A DNA stretch of 8,942 nt. Origin: Acidobacteriota bacterium. Lineage in GTDB: Bacteria; Acidobacteriota; Terriglobia; Acidiferrales; UBA7541. Under the pieces are notes generated by a model, which was not told the DNA's origin, did not search any database, and saw only the letters and a program-made list of their open reading frames with translations. The stretch spans positions 1 through 8,942 of the forward strand of contig QHYO01000569.1 of the NCBI GenBank assembly GCA_003224135.1, written 5' to 3'. Of this stretch, positions 1-6,719 are shown piece by piece (the stretch's first letter is position 1; every line of letters begins with the position of its first letter). Both the position numbers and the translations under genes were made by a program.

Positions 1-209
1 CTCATCGTGATACTCGCATGAACGAGTGGGATGCGATTTATTCCGGGTACGGGCTGGCGCAGCACAAAGGCTACGGCACGCCGGAACATCTGGACGCGCT
101 GAAGCGCCTGGGACCAACTCCACTGCATCGGCACTCCTTCGCTCCGGTTCGCGAGGCGGGCTGTTGGTCCACGGGAGCAATACAAACGCCTCTGCCGATT
201 TTCGAGTGA
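1..209 (+). CDS. rnhB: Ribonuclease HII, C-terminal fragment (cut by window edge)
   Basis: Only the last ~68 codons are present; the frame is open to the left edge (first full codon at position 3). The peptide begins [10 protein letters not shown] and continues [15 protein letters not shown], then a GP...HR.SFAPV tail. These are the hallmark C-terminal segments of RNase HII: TRDxxM, the AQHKGYGT loop, and the HRxSFxPV end. RNase HII nicks RNA-DNA hybrids and starts removal of ribonucleotides misincorporated in DNA; it acts in the cytoplasm. The four catalytic acidic residues of the family lie further N-terminal, outside the window, so activity cannot be judged. The stop is TGA. The next gene starts 9 bp downstream on the same strand, so the two may be co-transcribed, although their functions are unrelated. 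Confidence 0.95.
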   Translation, partial: HRDTRMNEWDAIYSGYGLAQHKGYGTPEHLDALKRLGPTPLHRHSFAPVREAGCWSTGAIQTPLPIFE

Positions 210-218
210 ACACAACTC

Positions 219-1610
219 ATGAAAACAAAATGGAAGATGCTGGCGGCGTTTTTGGCTCTGGGAGTGTCGAGTCATCTGGCCACGATTTCAACGGCACTCG
301 CGCAAAAGGACGGAACCACGGTGCTGGCTCGAACACCGCCAATGGGCTGGAACAGTTGGGACGCTTACGGAGAAAGCGTGAGCGAGGCGGATATCCGAGC
401 GAATGCGCAATGGATGGCGCAGAACTTGAAATCGCACGGCTGGGAATACATTGTCGTGGATATGGGTTGGTACATTACCAATCACACCGGCGAAAGCAAC
501 GCCAAGAATTCGAAATACAGTCTCGATGAATTCGGCCGGTTTACACCGGCGACAAATTCGATTCCTTCCGCGAACTCCAGCGCGGGATTCAAACCACTTG
601 CCGACTATGTGCATTCGCTGGGACTGAAATTCGGAATCCACATTCTTCGCGGTATTCCGAAACAGGCCGTCGATGCGAATCTGCCGGTCGAAGGATCGTC
701 CTTTCACGCAGCCGACGCAGCCGACAGGAAAGACACTTGCCCGTGGAACCCATTCAACTACGGAGTGGATCCTGCCAAGCCCGCCGGCCAGGCATACTAC
801 GACTCCATCGCGAGGCTTTATGCGCAATGGGGAGTGGACTTCCTGAAAGTGGATTGTATTTCTAGCCACCCGTACAAGGGAGAGGATATTCGCATGATTC
901 GCGAGGCCCTTGACAAAACCGGACGAGCGATTGTCCTGAGTCTCTCACCGGGACCGGCGCCTCTCGATAAGGCGCGCGAGATCGCGAGGTACGCGCAACT
1001 GTGGCGTATTTCCGATGACGTGTGGGACGTTTGGAAGACGACGGAGAACTTTCCGCAGGGTCCCGGAAATCAATTTGCGCGAACCGCAGCCTGGGCGGTT
1101 CACTCCGGACCCGGCCACTGGCCCGATGCGGATATGCTGCCACTCGGCAGCTTGCGGCCCTCGGCGGGCTGGGGCGAATCGCGTGAAACACGGCTGACTA
1201 AGGAGGAGCAACGGAGCTTACTGACCCTGTGGTGCATCGTCCGTTCTCCACTGATCATGGGCGGAAACCTTACGGCACTGCAAACGGATCCATGGACGAC
1301 TTCTCTGCTGACAAATGATGAAGTGCTGGCCGTCGACCAGCATTCAAAGGACAGCCGTGCCGCCATACAAACGGAGAATTCCGCGGTGTGGGTGTCGCGC
1401 CCGGCTGAAGGCCCGGGCTACTATGTCGCGGTTTTCAATCTGAGCGATCAGCCCCAAACTTTGCAATACCATTGGACGGAGTTGGGGCTGGCAGCGGGCC
1501 GGTACAAGGTACACGATCTCTGGGAACACCAAGAAGCCGGCCCGATTGCCCTGCTGAAGGTAAATCTGTCACCTCACGCTTCGACTCTGTACAAAATAAT
1601 TCCTCAGTAA
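219..1610 (+). CDS. Secreted GH27 glycosidase, alpha-galactosidase-like
   Basis: 463 residues. The N-terminus (basic start, hydrophobic stretch, ALAQ around residue 29) is a signal peptide, so the enzyme should act in the periplasm or outside. The (beta/alpha)8 barrel of GH family 27 follows: PMGWNSWDAYG (residues 41-51), YIVVDMGW (77-84), LKVDC (209-213), WRISDD (262-267), PGHWPDADML (298-307), and W.IVRSPLIMGG (338-349). By comparison with human alpha-galactosidase A, D212 is the expected nucleophile and D267 the acid/base. A C-terminal beta-sandwich spans about 380-463. GH27 enzymes usually remove terminal alpha-galactose, but the family also has alpha-N-acetylgalactosaminidases and beta-L-arabinopyranosidases. 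The loop at 240-247 (LSLSPGPA) differs from classical alpha-galactosidases, so exact specificity is open. There is no clear Shine-Dalgarno before this ATG, but the next Met (residue 7) would shorten the basic start of the signal peptide. No sugar transporter or regulator lies beside it. Confidence 0.9.
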   Translation: MKTKWKMLAAFLALGVSSHLATISTALAQKDGTTVLARTPPMGWNSWDAYGESVSEADIRANAQWMAQNLKSHGWEYIVVDMGWYITNHTGESNAKNSKYSLDEFGRFTPATNSIPSANSSAGFKPLADYVHSLGLKFGIHILRGIPKQAVDANLPVEGSSFHAADAADRKDTCPWNPFNYGVDPAKPAGQAYYDSIARLYAQWGVDFLKVDCISSHPYKGEDIRMIREALDKTGRAIVLSLSPGPAPLDKAREIARYAQLWRISDDVWDVWKTTENFPQGPGNQFARTAAWAVHSGPGHWPDADMLPLGSLRPSAGWGESRETRLTKEEQRSLLTLWCIVRSPLIMGGNLTALQTDPWTTSLLTNDEVLAVDQHSKDSRAAIQTENSAVWVSRPAEGPGYYVAVFNLSDQPQTLQYHWTELGLAAGRYKVHDLWEHQEAGPIALLKVNLSPHASTLYKIIPQ

Positions 1611-1657
1611 TTTGTCGGCCGCCAGCTGCTCGTCTCGGCGCGGTCCGTTTAGTCGAA

Positions 1658-2362
1658 TTAGCGATAGGACAACTTCGGGTACCACTTTTCGCCGCGCCCG
1701 TCGGGCGTGTAATCGAAAAGATTCCACAATGGCCAGATCAGATCGACGTGCCGTCCGTCCTGACCAGGATCGCAGGGCGCAAACAATAACTCCGTGTGAT
1801 AAAAGTGATGGATCCTGCCATCCCGTCTGACAAAAACATTCAGCGACGGGAACTGGCTGCCTTCTTTGTTCTCTCCGCGGTAGTCGAGGTTGTAGGTGTT
1901 CCCTGCCGAAGACAGCAGCCGCAAATTGCGCCAGCCCCGTTCCCGGGCGGTAGTTCGAATTCGCTCAATCGGTGATTTTGCGACCACCACAAAATTGACC
2001 CGGTCGCGCACGTGGGGCGCTGTCCCGTTCAGCCCATCCAGAATCGACGTGCAGGATGTACAGGGCGTGGCCATCGCCGGGCCGTACATATAGCTATAAA
2101 CCAGAAGGCTGTCTTTGCCGGGATCGAACAGCTCGGAAAGGCGCGTTTGCCGAACCTCTCCCTGCTCCGACAGGTCGGACGGACCTTCGTCGAAAACGTA
2201 GTCCTGAGCTAGTTGGCCGCCCAGGGGCAGTTTTCTTCTCGCTGCGGCGACGGCCTCAATGTGTCGCCGCAGCTCGATTTCAGCGGCGAGGAGTTCTTTG
2301 CGAGCCTTTCGATATTCCGCACTCTCTTGTGGAAAACTCAATGCCGGACTTGCGGTGGACAT
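1658..2362 (-). CDS. DUF899 family thioredoxin-like protein
   Basis: 234 residues from the ATG at 2362. I chose this start because AAGAAGG lies 4 bases upstream and because family similarity begins right after it (SFPQESAEYRKARKELLAAE); the frame stays open to an ATG at 2437, but that extension looks unrelated. DUF899 (PF05988) proteins have a helical N-terminus followed by a thioredoxin-like fold. Seen here: EAVAAARRKLPLGG (about 37-49), the segment LLVYSYMYGP (86-95), a CxxC at C101/C104 in PCTSCTSILDGLNG, a GWRNLRLLSSAGN stretch, and a conserved end HTELLFAPCDPGQDGRHVD followed by WPLWNLFDYTPDGRG. The biochemical role of the family is not settled; the CxxC suggests thiol redox chemistry, but that is inference. 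No signal peptide, so cytoplasmic. The gene converges on the GH27 gene with 47 bp between the stops and no convincing terminator. Confidence 0.88.
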   Translation of the reverse strand: MSTASPALSFPQESAEYRKARKELLAAEIELRRHIEAVAAARRKLPLGGQLAQDYVFDEGPSDLSEQGEVRQTRLSELFDPGKDSLLVYSYMYGPAMATPCTSCTSILDGLNGTAPHVRDRVNFVVVAKSPIERIRTTARERGWRNLRLLSSAGNTYNLDYRGENKEGSQFPSLNVFVRRDGRIHHFYHTELLFAPCDPGQDGRHVDLIWPLWNLFDYTPDGRGEKWYPKLSYR

Positions 2363-2602
2363 GCTGCCTTCTTGAAGGGATCTTTGGACTATCTGACGCG
2401 GGCACCCAGTTTGCGGCCCTGACACCTTAACTGGCAAGGAGAGCCTCGGGAGTGGTCGCAGCGGCTCTGAACCTCAGATGCGACCTTGGCGGACGGGCGC
2501 GGCATGGCGTATCTGTTACGGGGATAACTGCCTGCTCACATGCCGCAGCGCCTGCGTTGACTCCCCTATCTCCCGCCTGTAGCGTACAAGAGTGGCGTCC
2601 CA

Positions 2603-2617
2603 CCGCTTTTAGAGCGG
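2603..2617. repeat. Small inverted repeat CCGCT-N5-AGCGG
   Basis: Perfect 5-bp stem with loop TTTAG. It shares the string ACCGCTTTT (2602-2610) with the hairpin at 2730-2743. It is too weak and has no T tract, so it is not a convincing terminator. It may be part of a regulatory cluster or simply chance in GC-rich DNA. Confidence 0.3.
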
Positions 2618-2729
2618 ATGCGCCGATTTGTGGTCAGACTTAGGCCGACCGACCGCTCCGTGATCGCGCCTGAGTTGTCCGCCCAGCCGCAAGATGACTG
2701 AGGAGAGAGTCTTGGAAGCGCTCGCGTCA

Positions 2730-2743
2730 ACCGCTTTTGCGGT
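2730..2743. repeat. Small inverted repeat ACCGC-TTTT-GCGGT
   Basis: Perfect 5-bp stem with a TTTT loop, 60 bp upstream of the original TPR start codon and 11 bp before the second, stronger hairpin. No T run follows on either strand. Confidence 0.4.
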
Positions 2744-2754
2744 GGAATTTGAGT

Positions 2755-2771
2755 TGACCGCTCTGCGGTCA
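2755..2771. promoter_or_regulatory. Perfect 7-bp inverted repeat upstream of the TPR gene
   Basis: TGACCGC-TCT-GCGGTCA is a perfect 17-base palindrome with a 3-base centre, 31 bp before the original ATG at 2803. A TTGACC at 2754-2759 overlaps its left arm and could be a -35 element, but the matching -10 (TTGATC at 2776-2781, spacing 16) is weak. Position and symmetry fit an operator over the promoter, or a structured 5' leader; neither can be decided from sequence. Confidence 0.4.
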
Positions 2772-2802
2772 CGTCTTGATCGAGCGGCGTCCGGGTTCAT
2801 GC

Positions 2803-2928
2803 ATGGCCTATAACAAAAGTAAGTTCGTCGAAGCCGCACAGAAACTGTTAAACTAGGGCAAGGTCCCCCAGGCCATTGCGGAATACCAGCATATTCTGAA
2901 GTACGAGCCGAAGGATCAGGTCACGCTG
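2803..2928 (+). pseudogene. Original 5' end of the TPR gene, interrupted by an in-frame TAG
   Basis: From the ATG at 2803 the frame reads MAYNKSKFVEAAQKLLN, then TAG (2854-2856), then GKVPQAIAEYQHILKYEP and on without a break into the ORF starting at 2929, which is in the same frame. Both halves look like genuine TPR protein: the parts after the stop make a normal first TPR (AIAEYQHILKYEPKD). The lost codon was most simply CAG (Gln) or AAG (Lys), each one substitution away from TAG. In-frame upstream there is a TGA at 2755-2757, so 2803 is the natural start region; its Shine-Dalgarno is poor. Outcomes: a true nonsense mutation with restart at 2929, a sequencing error, or UAG readthrough giving a 982-residue product. 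Confidence 0.8.
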
Positions 2929-5751
2929 ATGACCATCGGCGAGCTGTACATTCGCCAGGGAGAAACCTTCCGGGCCATCGAATATTTTGAACGTCTGGCG
3001 CAAATCTTTGTCGGCGACGGTTTCCTGACGAAGGCCATCGCGGTTTATAAGCGCATCGCGAAGCTAGCGCCGGAAGAAATCAAACCGCTCGAGCGGCTGG
3101 CTGACTTGTACGTGCAGCAGGGCGTAATGAGCGAAGCGCGCCCGCTGTTCCTCCAGCTCGCAGAAATTCATTTGAAGCACAACCGCCAGACCGAGGCAGT
3201 TGCCCTGCTGAGAAAGCTCCTACTGGCGGAACCCGACAATCTTCGCATTCAGATTCGGCTTGCAGATCTTTATCAGGCGATGGGGAAGCCCGCCGAGGCC
3301 GTCGAAACATACGTTTCGGCAGCACAGCGTGCGCTCGCCCGTGGCGACCACGCAGAGTCCGACAAACAATCAGACAAAGCCTTGAAGCTGGATGGCGCGA
3401 ATGCGGCGGCGCTCACTGTGAAAGCGCGTTCCGCCTCGTCGCAGAGTCGTTTTGCGGATGCCGCAGAGTTCCTGAAAAATCTGCCTGGACTCGAAAAGGG
3501 AGGCGAACAGAGCGAATTCCTGCTGGACCTCTACCTCAAGTCCGAGAATTGGGATGCCGCGACCACGCTGGCTCTGAAAGTCTTCGACGGAGACGAAAAG
3601 AATTTTGGCCTCGCGCAAAAAGTAGCCGAATCTTTGTTGGAATCGGCACAATCAGAGCGGGCCCTCGCTCTGGTATCCCGGCTACGCGTTCCCATGCTGG
3701 ATTCCGGAGAGCACGATGCCGTAGCGCGTCTCCTGAATGAGCTTGCCTCCAAAATGCCCGGCCGGCTCGAACCACTTGAATGGCTGGTCGATTCTTACGG
3801 ACGCACCAGCGATTCCTTCCGCATGCCGGATGCGCTTGCGCAGCTTGGCGACGCTTTGGTTGCCGCAAAACAGCTCACTCGCGCCAAGGAAGTATTCGAA
3901 CAATTGGTCGATCGCCAGCCCGAAAGCGATTCTGTCAAACGGAAGCTCAATGACGTCTTGCGGCGCATGGGATTGCCCGCACCCGATGAAGAACCTGAGA
4001 TCGTTGAGTCGCTGCAAGCGGAAATTCCGCAACCGGAAGCCCCAAAGCTCCGGCCGGACATCGTTACGCTACCTGAAGAACGCGTGGCAGCGGCCGCGGT
4101 GGTGGAAGATCCACTGGATGAAGAGACACAGAAATTCATTACGCAGTCACTCACCGACGTCGATCTTTTTGCGAGCTACGGCCTGACGCAAAAAGCAATT
4201 GGGCTGCTTGAGGCGATTCTGCGCCGCACGCCAACTCACACGCCGACGCTTGAAAAACTTTTGGACTTTGTGCTTGGAGCGGGCGACGACAGGCGCACCG
4301 CGGAGTTAGCCGCCCAGCTGGAACGAATTCACCGCGACCACGGAGATACAGCGGGCGCCGAACGTTTTGGCGAGCTGCGCCGCAGATTCCAGCGCGCCGC
4401 AGGTCTTTCCGATGAAGAGATCGCCGCGGCAGCGAATCCGCACGCGATCCCGGCGGGGGTCACCGAAAATCCGGCCGCCGCTCGAGCGACAGTGGAAGAA
4501 CTGCCGGTCTCGATGGATGCTGCGCCGGCTCCGGCAGGAGTGACCACGTCTGTCCCTCCGCCGCCGAAGCCCGCTGCTCCAGCAGCGCCCGTTCACGAGG
4601 TGGATCTATCCGACGAATGGGCCTCGCTCCTCGAGCAGGGCGCCACGACTGAAGCGCCACCCGCGGTACGGGCCGAAAAAGTCCCCGCGCCGCCAGCGGA
4701 AATTCCTCCCGCCCAAAAATCACCTCCGGTCCAGCCGCCGCCAGTTTCCGCACCTCCGCAAGAATTTGATATTTCCGAGTTTCAGATTCCAGTCGAGACC
4801 CCAGAGCCCGCACCGGCTTCGCCGTTTGCGGCTATTTCTGCCGACGTGTCTGCTGAGGCGCCGGCTCGAATCCCCTCAGAGATTGCGCCGCCGGAGACAC
4901 CTGCGCCCGCTCGGGAAGAAACCGCCGAGTTCATCCCGGTGGTCGAGGAAAGCGCCAAGGAAGTAGCGCCACCACCGCCACCTCCGCCTCCGAAAAGCGC
5001 GGTTCCCAAGGAATCAGAGCCCGTTCCTGAAATTGAGCTCGATCAGGAATATGAACTCGTTCTCACACCGGAGGCCGACGCGGATGCTCCTGAAACGACC
5101 CCACCGCCCGAACCTGAAACCGTGAAGCTGGGCGGTCCGCAGGTTCTCGCTTCCGACCAGTTCCTTCGAGACCTCGCGAAGGAAATAGATCAGTTGGGAA
5201 TTGACCAGCTGACTCCGTCATTTTCCGAGCCGGCCACGAAGGAACAAGCGCAGGTTCCAGCAGCGAAGGGGGAAACTCCGGCGTCGCCAGCTGAACACGA
5301 ACCATTGAAAGAAGTTTTCGAGGAATTCCGCGCGGAACTTGGCGAGATGGGCGCGGAGGACGAAGACCTAGAAACTCACTACAATCTGGGAATAGCGTTT
5401 CGCGAAATGGGTCTGCTTGAAGAAGCCATCAGCGAATTCCAAAAAGTTGCCAAAGCCAATGAGCGCGGCAAGGCATTTCGCTACGCGATGCAGTGCTGCA
5501 CGTTGCTGGGCCTTGCGTTCATGGAAAAAGGGCAGCCGTCGATCGCCGCGATCTGGTATGAACGCGCTCTGCGCACTCCCGGCGTCGACGCAGAAAGTAC
5601 ATTGGCCTTGCGGTATGATTTAGGAGTCGCCCAGGAATCCGCGAACGACCTGGATGCGGCACTGAAGAGCTTCTCTCAGGTCTATGCGGTGAATATCGAC
5701 TACCGCGACGTGGCGGACCGTATCGCCGCTCTTCAGAAAACCACGCGCTGA
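2929..5751 (+). CDS. Large TPR scaffold protein with proline-rich linker
   Basis: 940 residues from the ATG at 2929; likely 982 if the upstream frame is restored. Residues 1-345 are tandem TPR-type helical hairpins (AIEYFERLAQIFVGDGFLTKA, AIAVYKRIAKLAPEE, AVALLRKLLLAEPD, AKEVFEQLVDRQPES). A second helical module lies at 400-490 (DVDLFASYGLTQKAIGLLEAILRRTP). Residues 500-790 are a proline/alanine/glutamate-rich, probably disordered linker with eight prolines in a row at 681-688. A C-terminal TPR block follows at 810-925 (THYNLGIAFREMGLLEEAISEFQ). There is no signal peptide or membrane segment, so it is presumably cytoplasmic. TPR proteins bind partner proteins; no enzymatic motif is visible and I do not recognise a named gene. 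Similar TPR proteins are common in Acidobacteriota and Deltaproteobacteria, with no function I can assign. AGG 8 bases before the 2929 ATG could serve as a weak ribosome site. The small membrane gene follows after 29 bp. Confidence 0.85.
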   Translation: MTIGELYIRQGETFRAIEYFERLAQIFVGDGFLTKAIAVYKRIAKLAPEEIKPLERLADLYVQQGVMSEARPLFLQLAEIHLKHNRQTEAVALLRKLLLAEPDNLRIQIRLADLYQAMGKPAEAVETYVSAAQRALARGDHAESDKQSDKALKLDGANAAALTVKARSASSQSRFADAAEFLKNLPGLEKGGEQSEFLLDLYLKSENWDAATTLALKVFDGDEKNFGLAQKVAESLLESAQSERALALVSRLRVPMLDSGEHDAVARLLNELASKMPGRLEPLEWLVDSYGRTSDSFRMPDALAQLGDALVAAKQLTRAKEVFEQLVDRQPESDSVKRKLNDVLRRMGLPAPDEEPEIVESLQAEIPQPEAPKLRPDIVTLPEERVAAAAVVEDPLDEETQKFITQSLTDVDLFASYGLTQKAIGLLEAILRRTPTHTPTLEKLLDFVLGAGDDRRTAELAAQLERIHRDHGDTAGAERFGELRRRFQRAAGLSDEEIAAAANPHAIPAGVTENPAAARATVEELPVSMDAAPAPAGVTTSVPPPPKPAAPAAPVHEVDLSDEWASLLEQGATTEAPPAVRAEKVPAPPAEIPPAQKSPPVQPPPVSAPPQEFDISEFQIPVETPEPAPASPFAAISADVSAEAPARIPSEIAPPETPAPAREETAEFIPVVEESAKEVAPPPPPPPPKSAVPKESEPVPEIELDQEYELVLTPEADADAPETTPPPEPETVKLGGPQVLASDQFLRDLAKEIDQLGIDQLTPSFSEPATKEQAQVPAAKGETPASPAEHEPLKEVFEEFRAELGEMGAEDEDLETHYNLGIAFREMGLLEEAISEFQKVAKANERGKAFRYAMQCCTLLGLAFMEKGQPSIAAIWYERALRTPGVDAESTLALRYDLGVAQESANDLDAALKSFSQVYAVNIDYRDVADRIAALQKTTR

Positions 5752-5780
5752 CTACGGCGCATCCAGGTTCTCCGGCGTTC

Positions 5781-6026
5781 ATGAATAAAGCGTTGCGGGC
5801 GATGCTGATCGTGTTGTGCTTCGAAATGGGAGCGCTACTGCTCTATCTGCCGTGGTCGAATTTCTGGGAACAGAACTACTTCCTCATACACTTCCCGACG
5901 CTCGTGCCATTTGCGCTGCATCCTTCCGTACGCGGATTGGTCAGCGGACTCGGCGTGCTTGATATTTTTGTTGCGTTGGGCCTGCTTCAGTCCCGCCCGG
6001 AAGCTCCTCGTGTCTCTCCTCACTAA
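5781..6026 (+). CDS. Small two-helix membrane protein of unknown function
   Basis: 81 residues. Two hydrophobic segments are visible: about residues 6-25 (AMLIVLCFEMGALLLYLPW) and about 51-69 (VRGLVSGLGVLDIFVALGLL), joined by a loop containing FWEQNYFLIHFPTLVPF. The short C-terminus is polar. This is probably an inner-membrane protein. I do not recognise a named family. It starts 29 bp after the TPR gene and its last 17 bases overlap the start of thiE, so all three are probably one transcript and thiE translation may depend on this gene. The ATG lacks a strong Shine-Dalgarno. The coding sequence has ordinary codon use and sensible hydrophobic pattern, which argues for a real gene. Confidence 0.7.
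   Translation: MNKALRAMLIVLCFEMGALLLYLPWSNFWEQNYFLIHFPTLVPFALHPSVRGLVSGLGVLDIFVALGLLQSRPEAPRVSPH
5999..6003 (+). promoter_or_regulatory. Ribosome binding site deciding the thiE start
   Basis: GGAAG followed by 6 bases and GTG at 6010. The site lies inside the end of the upstream small gene and supports the GTG rather than the far upstream ATG at 5911, which would add 33 residues without family similarity. Confidence 0.6.
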
Positions 6027-6711
6027 GCCAACGCAACCGATCCTGTGTTACGTGACGGACCGCCGCAGCCTGCCGCTTTCCACCTCGGCCGATGCCCACC
6101 ATCTCCTGTTCGATAGCGTGGAACGCGCAGCCGCGGCCGGCGTGGACTGGATCCAGCTTCGTGAAAAGGATTACTCCGGCAAGGAATGGGAAGAACTGGT
6201 GTGCGAGTCGTTGCGCCGGATCTCTCGCGCCGGCTCCGTGACGCGAGTTTTTGTGAATGACCGGCTTGACGTGGCGCTGGCTTGCGGTGCGGGCGGTGTA
6301 CACCTGAGCGAAAACGGAATTCCGGTTGCCGACGCGTGCCGATTGCGAGACGATTTTTTTTCCTCTCACGGTCAAAAACGCGATTTTCTTGTCGGCGTTT
6401 CCTGCCATTCCCTGGGGGCTGCGCTGGGAGCGGCACGCGCCGGTGCGGATTATATCTATTTCAGCCCGATTTTTTACACGCCGTCGAAGGCCAATTATGG
6501 CCCACCGCAGGGGCTCGAACGGCTCGCAACGGTCTCGAAAGCGCTAGCTATTCCGGTAATCGCCATCGGAGGAATCTCCGAGGAAAATGCTGCAGGTTGC
6601 TTCGAGGCCGGCGCTGCGGGCGTCGCCGCCATCCGTTTGTTCCAGGAATCGCCAGAGTTGACGCAAATCTTGCGGACGTTGCATGCCCACCGGCAGTCGA
6701 CTTCCGCGTGA
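6010..6711 (+). CDS. thiE: Thiamine-phosphate synthase
   Basis: 233 residues from GTG 6010. ThiE joins hydroxymethylpyrimidine diphosphate and thiazole phosphate (carboxylate) to give thiamine phosphate in the cytoplasm. TIM-barrel hallmarks in order: CYVTDRRSL (13-21), DWIQLREKD (46-54; pyrimidine-diphosphate contact region), VNDRLDVALACGAGGVHL (82-99; D and N for Mg/diphosphate), VGVSCHS (128-134), GADYIYFSPIFYTPSK (145-160), PPQGLE (165-170), and PVIAIGGIS (182-190) with the phosphate-binding GAAGVAAI (201-208). Length is slightly above the usual ~210, mostly from the N-terminus and an insert around 111-126 (RDDFFSSHGQKRDF). No TPP riboswitch is visible upstream, consistent with co-transcription from the TPR gene promoter. 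No other thiamine gene is in the window. The 3' end converges on the dinB-like gene with only 8 bp between stops. Confidence 0.93.
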   Translation: MSLLTKPTQPILCYVTDRRSLPLSTSADAHHLLFDSVERAAAAGVDWIQLREKDYSGKEWEELVCESLRRISRAGSVTRVFVNDRLDVALACGAGGVHLSENGIPVADACRLRDDFFSSHGQKRDFLVGVSCHSLGAALGAARAGADYIYFSPIFYTPSKANYGPPQGLERLATVSKALAIPVIAIGGISEENAAGCFEAGAAGVAAIRLFQESPELTQILRTLHAHRQSTSA

Positions 6712-6719
6712 ATGCGGGA

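Larger units (their letters stand above)
2363..2802. other. 440-bp gene-free region with small hairpins
   Basis: No ORF here resembles a protein; the short open frames lack a ribosome site and look like chance. It must hold the promoter of the minus-strand DUF899 gene and that of the TPR gene, but no strong sigma-70 pair stands out. A TTGACT at 2557-2562 has only a poor -10 (TAGCGT) 17 bp downstream. The main structure is a set of small inverted repeats built on CCGCT, at 2603-2617, 2730-2743 and 2755-2771. No tRNA, riboswitch or mobile-element end was recognised. Confidence 0.5.

Noticed and set aside
207..219. rnhB and the GH27 gene as a functional operon
   Set aside because: The 9-bp spacing allows co-transcription, but nothing links the functions; treated as position only.
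288..869. 193-codon minus-strand open frame inside the GH27 gene
   Set aside because: It is a shadow of the GH27 coding sequence; the plus-strand frame holds all catalytic motifs.
2363..2437. 25-residue N-terminal extension of the DUF899 gene to the ATG at 2437
   Set aside because: The extension looks unrelated to the family, while ATG 2362 has AAGAAGG 4 bases upstream and leads straight into conserved sequence.
2452..2643. 63-codon plus-strand open frame in the gene-free region
   Set aside because: No ribosome site, no recognisable protein pattern and atypical composition; overlapping open frames occur on the other strand too.
3990..4000. CTGAGA string resembling part of a TPP riboswitch
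   Set aside because: It lies in the middle of the TPR coding sequence, about 2 kb from thiE, with no surrounding THI-box structure.
5911..6009. 33-residue N-terminal extension of thiE to the ATG at 5911
   Set aside because: It overlaps the membrane protein in another frame and has no ThiE similarity; GTG 6010 has GGAAG at proper spacing.
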